A DNA stretch of 43,859 bases from Sphaerobacter sp. (GTDB taxonomy: Bacteria > Chloroflexota > Chloroflexia > Thermomicrobiales > Thermomicrobiaceae): contig JASBVL010000030.1 in NCBI GenBank assembly GCA_029961075.1, forward strand, positions 1 through 43,859, in the 5' to 3' direction. Position numbers and translations under genes: made by a program. Each line of letters starts with the position of its first letter. The first letter of the stretch is position 1. The notes beneath the pieces were generated by a model. The model was given only the letters and a program-made list of their open reading frames with translations, was not told the origin of the DNA and did not search any database. Of this stretch, positions 40,833-43,859 are shown piece after piece.

Positions 40833-41756
40833 ATGCACCAGTTGCTGCCGGTTCTGACCATCCTCCTCATGCTGCTGGCGATCGTGCTGGTGGTGCTCGG
40901 CGTGCGCCGGCCGCGCGCGGAGATCGTGATCGAGCAGCGGCTGACGCAGTTCGGGCATCGCGTGCCGACCCTGGAGGAGCTCGAGCTCCAGCAGCCGTTC
41001 CGCGACCGGGTGCTGACCCCCCTCCTGCGCCGACTGGCGGGCGCGGTGGCGCGCTTCTCGCCGCAGCACAACACCCAGCGCCTTCGCCAGATGCTGACGG
41101 AGGCAGGCAACCCCGCGGGCCTGGGGCCGGTCGAGTTCACCGGGCTCCGCGTGCTCCTGGGCGGCACGTTCGCCGGGATGTTCTTCCTCCTGTTCCTCCT
41201 CAGCGGCCGCGGCCTCACCGCGCTGGTGCTCTTCCCGCTCGTGACCGGGATGATCGGGTATCTCTTGCCGGGCATCTGGTTGGGGAGCCGCATCCGGCGG
41301 CGCAAGGCCGAGATCACCCGCGCGCTGCCGGACGCCATCGACCTGCTGACGATCAGCGTGGAAGCAGGGCTGGGCTTCGACCACGCGCTGCAGCGCGTGG
41401 TCGAGAAGTGGGACAACGAGCTCACGCGGGAGTTCGGCCGCATGCTGTCCGAGATCCGCATGGGCCACTCGCGGCGCGAGGCCATGCGGGCGATGGCGCA
41501 GCGCGTCAACGTGGACGACCTCAACGTCTTCGTCTCTGCCGTGGTGCAGGCCGATCAGCTCGGCGTGAGTATCTCCCAGGTGCTGCGCGTGCAGTCGAAG
41601 CAGATGCGCCAGCGCCGCCGCCAGCGTGCGGAGGAGCAGGCGCACAAGGCGCCGGTCAAGATGATCTTCCCGATGGTGTTCCTCATCTTCCCGGCGCTGT
41701 ACATCGTGCTGCTCGGCCCGGCGGTGCCGATCGTCTGGGACGCGTTCATGCGCTGA
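40833..41756 (+). CDS. tadC: Tad pilus membrane protein TadC
   Basis: A 307-residue paralogue of TadB with a T2SF domain. It has an N-terminal segment (LLPVLTILLMLLAIVLVVLG), a central pair (LGGTFAGMFFLLFLLSGRGL; LVLFPLVTGMIGYLLPGIWL), cytosolic helices with ALPDAIDLLTISVEAGLGFD and FVSAVVQADQLGVSISQVLR, and a C-terminal TM (FPMVFLIFPALYIVLLGPAV). The ATG at 40833 has a modest GGA site. It is the last gene of the operon seen; pilin, prepilin peptidase, TadD and TadE genes are not in the window, and must lie elsewhere. Confidence 0.93.
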   Translation: MHQLLPVLTILLMLLAIVLVVLGVRRPRAEIVIEQRLTQFGHRVPTLEELELQQPFRDRVLTPLLRRLAGAVARFSPQHNTQRLRQMLTEAGNPAGLGPVEFTGLRVLLGGTFAGMFFLLFLLSGRGLTALVLFPLVTGMIGYLLPGIWLGSRIRRRKAEITRALPDAIDLLTISVEAGLGFDHALQRVVEKWDNELTREFGRMLSEIRMGHSRREAMRAMAQRVNVDDLNVFVSAVVQADQLGVSISQVLRVQSKQMRQRRRQRAEEQAHKAPVKMIFPMVFLIFPALYIVLLGPAVPIVWDAFMR

Positions 41757-42010
41757 TCCCGGCCGGGGCCGTCGTGGTGCCGCCAGGTCGGCGACGCGTT
41801 GCGAGTCCAGCCCGGGCGCCCCGCGCCGACCCGGGCCGACGGCTGCCGGACACCCATACACGGCCGAGTGGCGCAGCCGCCGGCGCGGCCGCACCGGACG
41901 CGTCGCGCCCCGCGCGACCGCTCGCCGATGATGGGGATGCCGGCTGAGCGCCGGTGGTTGCGCCGGGGCGGGGGCGGCGATGCCCTGCTGAGGGAAGGGG
42001 ACCGGGACGG

Positions 42011-42406
42011 ATGGCGAGTCGTCGCCGGGCGTGGCCAGCCGTGGTGCGGGTGCTGAACGCGGATCGGGGCACGGTCGTCGCCGAGCGGGTGCGCGTGGCG
42101 CGGCGCCTGTGGGAACGCGGTCGCGGCCTCATGTGGTGCCCGCCGCTGCCGCCGGGCAGGGGCCTGCTGATCGACCCCTGCTCGTCGATCCACTCGATGG
42201 GGATGCGCTTCCCGATCGATGTCCTCTACCTGAACGACGAGGATGTGGTGGTGCGGCTGGCCGAGGCGATGCCGCCGTGGCGGATCGGCCCGCTCTTCAC
42301 CGGTGCCCGCTACGTCATCGAGTTGCCGCCCGGCTCGTGCCGGGCGAGTGGGACCGTGGTGGGGGACCGGCTGCGCTACCTGGCCGCCGGAGCCGACGAC
42401 CCATGA
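42011..42406 (+). CDS. DUF192 protein
   Basis: A 131-residue protein of the DUF192 family: VAERVRVARRLWERGRGLMW near the N-terminus (the RxxGLM motif), then LLIDPCSSIHSMGMRFPIDV (IHSMGMRFPIDV is the hallmark) and VIELPPGSCRASGTVVGDRL. Structural studies show a small beta barrel; the function is unknown, often linked to secretion or processing genes. No signal peptide is seen, in contrast to many homologues. ATG 42011 has AGGGAAGGGG some distance upstream. Its stop overlaps the comF start (ATGA), so they are coupled. It lies 254 bp after tadC, a gap holding no recognisable gene. Confidence 0.85.
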   Translation: MASRRRAWPAVVRVLNADRGTVVAERVRVARRLWERGRGLMWCPPLPPGRGLLIDPCSSIHSMGMRFPIDVLYLNDEDVVVRLAEAMPPWRIGPLFTGARYVIELPPGSCRASGTVVGDRLRYLAAGADDP

Positions 42407-43119
42407 GCCCGGTCGGTCCGCGGGCGTGGGCGCAGTGGCTCGGGCGAGCGCTGGAGGCGACGCTCCTGCCGCCGACCTGCGGCGGGTGCGGCCGGCGCGG
42501 GGCGTGGCTGTGCCCCGCCTGCGCGGCGGCGCTGCGCCCCGTCCCCGGCCCGCTGTGCCGCTGTGGGGGCCGCAGCGGGCAGAGCGGCGCGACCTGCCCG
42601 GTGTGCGCGAGCTGGCCGCCAGCGCTGGGCCCGGTCCGCGCGGCCTTCGTCTTCGAGGGGCCGCTGCGTCGCTCGATCCATCGCTTCAAGTACCGCGGCG
42701 AGCACGCGCGCGGCCGTTACCTGGGCGAGTTGCTGGCCGGCTGCGCGGAGACCACCCTCCAGGGGCAGCTCCCGGACCTGCTCCTCCCGATCCCGCTCCA
42801 CCCGCGCCGGCTGCGCGAGCGGGGCTTCAACCAGGCTCAGATCCTGGCGGAGGCGGTGGCGCGGCGGCTCGACGTCCGGATCGGGGAGGGGCTGCTGCGC
42901 GTCGTCGACACGCGCGCGCAGGTCGGTCTGGACTTCGCCGGCCGCCGGGCGAACATGGCGGGAGCCTTCCAGTGCGTCACGCCGGGCGTGGCGGGGGCCT
43001 CGGTGCTGCTGATCGACGACGTGGTCACGACCGGGGCCACGATGGAGGCGGCCGGGCTGGCGCTGCTGGCGGCCGGGGCGCAGCGCGTGCGGGGGCTCGC
43101 GCTGGCCCGCGGGGTGTAG
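42403..43119 (+). CDS. comF: ComF family phosphoribosyltransferase-like protein
   Basis: A 238-residue ComF homologue. The N-terminal zinc-binding part holds CGGCGRRGAWLCPAC and CRCG, then CPVCASW; the PRTase domain has LLPIPLHPRRLRERGFNQAQ and the PRPP loop VLLIDDVVTTGATMEAAG. ComF proteins take part in natural transformation, helping incoming single-stranded DNA processing at the inner face of the membrane. It is coupled to the DUF192 gene by a 4-bp overlap and is convergent with dxr (7 bp apart). A link to the Tad pilus genes upstream would be speculative. Confidence 0.92.
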   Translation: MSPVGPRAWAQWLGRALEATLLPPTCGGCGRRGAWLCPACAAALRPVPGPLCRCGGRSGQSGATCPVCASWPPALGPVRAAFVFEGPLRRSIHRFKYRGEHARGRYLGELLAGCAETTLQGQLPDLLLPIPLHPRRLRERGFNQAQILAEAVARRLDVRIGEGLLRVVDTRAQVGLDFAGRRANMAGAFQCVTPGVAGASVLLIDDVVTTGATMEAAGLALLAAGAQRVRGLALARGV

Positions 43120-43126
43120 CCGCCGC

Positions 43127-43859
43127 TCAGCGGCGGGCGGCCTGGGCGGCCACGACGGCCGCGGCTTCCCGCCGCGCCCAGGCGTCGGCCTCGGCGATGG
43201 CCTCCAGCGTCAACGGCCCCGCGGCCGGTTGGTGGCGGTCGAGCACGGCCCGGACCACCGCGACGATCTCGGTGAAGCCGATCTGACCGGCGAGGAACGC
43301 CTCCACGGCCACCTCGTCCGCGCTGCTGAGCACGGTCGGGAAGGTGCTCCCGGCCTCACCGGCGGCGCGGGCCAGGCCGAGCGCCGGGAAGCGCTCGTGG
43401 TCCGGCGGGAGGAACTCGAGCCGGCCCAGGGCGGTGAGGTCCAGCGTGAGGTGCGGCGCCGGGGCGCGCTCCGGGTAGGTCAGCGCGTACTGGATCGGCA
43501 GGCGCATATCGGGCACGGCGAGGTGCGCCACGACCGAGCCGTCGACGAAGCTGACGAGCGCGTGGACGATGCTCTGCGGATGGATCAGGGTGTCAATGCG
43601 GTCGTAGGGAAGGTCGAACAGCCAGTGGGCCTCGATCACCTCGAGGCCCTTGTTCATCAGGGTCGCCGAGTCGATCGTCACCTTGCTTCCCATGCGCCAG
43701 GTGGGATGCGCCATGGCTTGCGCCACGGTGACGGTGGCCAGTTCCCGTGCCGGCGTCTCCCGGAACGGACCGCCGGACGCGGTCAGCGTGACCCGAGCCA
43801 CCTCGCCCGGACGGTGGTGGGCGCTCAGGCATTGCCAGATGGCGCTGTGCTCGCTGTCG
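43127..43859 (-). CDS. dxr: 1-deoxy-D-xylulose 5-phosphate reductoisomerase, C-terminal part (truncated by window edge)
   Basis: Second enzyme of the MEP isoprenoid pathway; converts DXP to MEP with NADPH. The gene runs off the right edge; about 244 codons are visible. The substrate-binding segment DSEHSAIWQCL is at the very edge, followed by TLTASGGPFRETP, WRMGSKVTIDSATLMNKGLE (with the metal-binding and flexible-loop residues) and IHPQSIVHALVSFVDGS. The C-terminal helical domain is complete, with a TGA stop at 43127-43129. It is convergent with comF. Identification is clear from the conserved MGSKVTIDSATLMNKGLE motif. Confidence 0.95.
   Translation of the reverse strand, partial: DSEHSAIWQCLSAHHRPGEVARVTLTASGGPFRETPARELATVTVAQAMAHPTWRMGSKVTIDSATLMNKGLEVIEAHWLFDLPYDRIDTLIHPQSIVHALVSFVDGSVVAHLAVPDMRLPIQYALTYPERAPAPHLTLDLTALGRLEFLPPDHERFPALGLARAAGEAGSTFPTVLSSADEVAVEAFLAGQIGFTEIVAVVRAVLDRHQPAAGPLTLEAIAEADAWARREAAAVVAAQAARR

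Noticed and set aside
41757..42010. Possible pilin gene after tadC
   Set aside because: No Flp-like hydrophobic N-terminus or prepilin cleavage site; frames are Arg/Pro/Ala-rich.

Overview
The window is about 44 kb of very GC-rich bacterial DNA. Several traits fit a thermophilic Chloroflexota of the Thermomicrobia type (Sphaerobacter-like): a fused transaldolase/phosphoglucose isomerase, OpcA beside glucose-6-phosphate dehydrogenase, a Tad pilus operon without a secretin gene, a bacterial family-B DNA polymerase, ECF vitamin transport parts, giant GAF-rich soluble histidine kinases and heavy use of GTG starts. This placement is inference from gene content, not a database match.

Layout. 0-7.7 kb: a minus-strand pentose-phosphate operon read tal-pgi, gnd, zwf, opcA, pgl. 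It covers the oxidative branch, its assembly factor and the return to glycolysis, and is interrupted only by a striking heptad-repeat/palindrome element between gnd and zwf. 7.9-9 kb: a toxin-antitoxin pair whose RelE-like toxin carries an amber codon, and a small Cys-containing protein. 9.6-10.2 kb: an orphan type I-E CRISPR array (9 repeats, 8 spacers, no cas genes), probably transcribed leftwards. 10.3-14.6 kb: CCA-adding enzyme, a frameshifted Abi_2-like gene, a NUDIX gene with an amber codon, a small coiled-coil protein and an O-methyltransferase. 14.8-19.4 kb: DUF3800 protein followed by two 33-bp direct repeats, a WYL regulator divergent from a flavin-binding PPOX protein, and an XRE-ImmA/IrrE regulator with a perfect inverted-repeat operator followed by a PIN-like protein.

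19.4-25.5 kb: HemW, a LmbE/PIG-L deacetylase, a wrecked GT39 membrane glycosyltransferase, a methyltransferase, an F420-type (DDN) oxidoreductase, a HAD phosphatase, and a DUF433/DUF5615 toxin-antitoxin pair with a frameshifted antitoxin. 25.7-32 kb: a BtuF-like binding protein with an ECF S component, then a 1441-residue soluble histidine kinase. 32-36 kb: a lipoprotein, a SnoaL-like protein and a family-B DNA polymerase with an unusual C-terminal thioredoxin/peroxiredoxin-like extension. 36-41.8 kb: Tad/Flp pilus genes cpaB-cpaE-cpaF-tadB-tadC. 42-43.9 kb: DUF192, ComF and the C-terminal part of dxr.

Two themes stand out. First, five genes, mostly of defence or toxin-antitoxin type, are broken by single nonsense or frameshift changes (or, for GT39, by a deletion), while housekeeping genes nearby are intact. 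TAG is a normal stop in several intact genes here (zwf, hemW, the LmbE gene, the WYL regulator, the PPOX gene, cpaB), so recoding is unlikely. Second, the intergenic regions hold structured repeats: heptads phased at 7 nt around a palindrome, a dispersed hairpin with a compensatory base-pair change, and the DUF3800-linked direct repeats. The best candidates for something undescribed are the DNA polymerase B-thioredoxin fusion, the DUF3800 gene with its repeats, and the XRE-ImmA/IrrE/PIN module.
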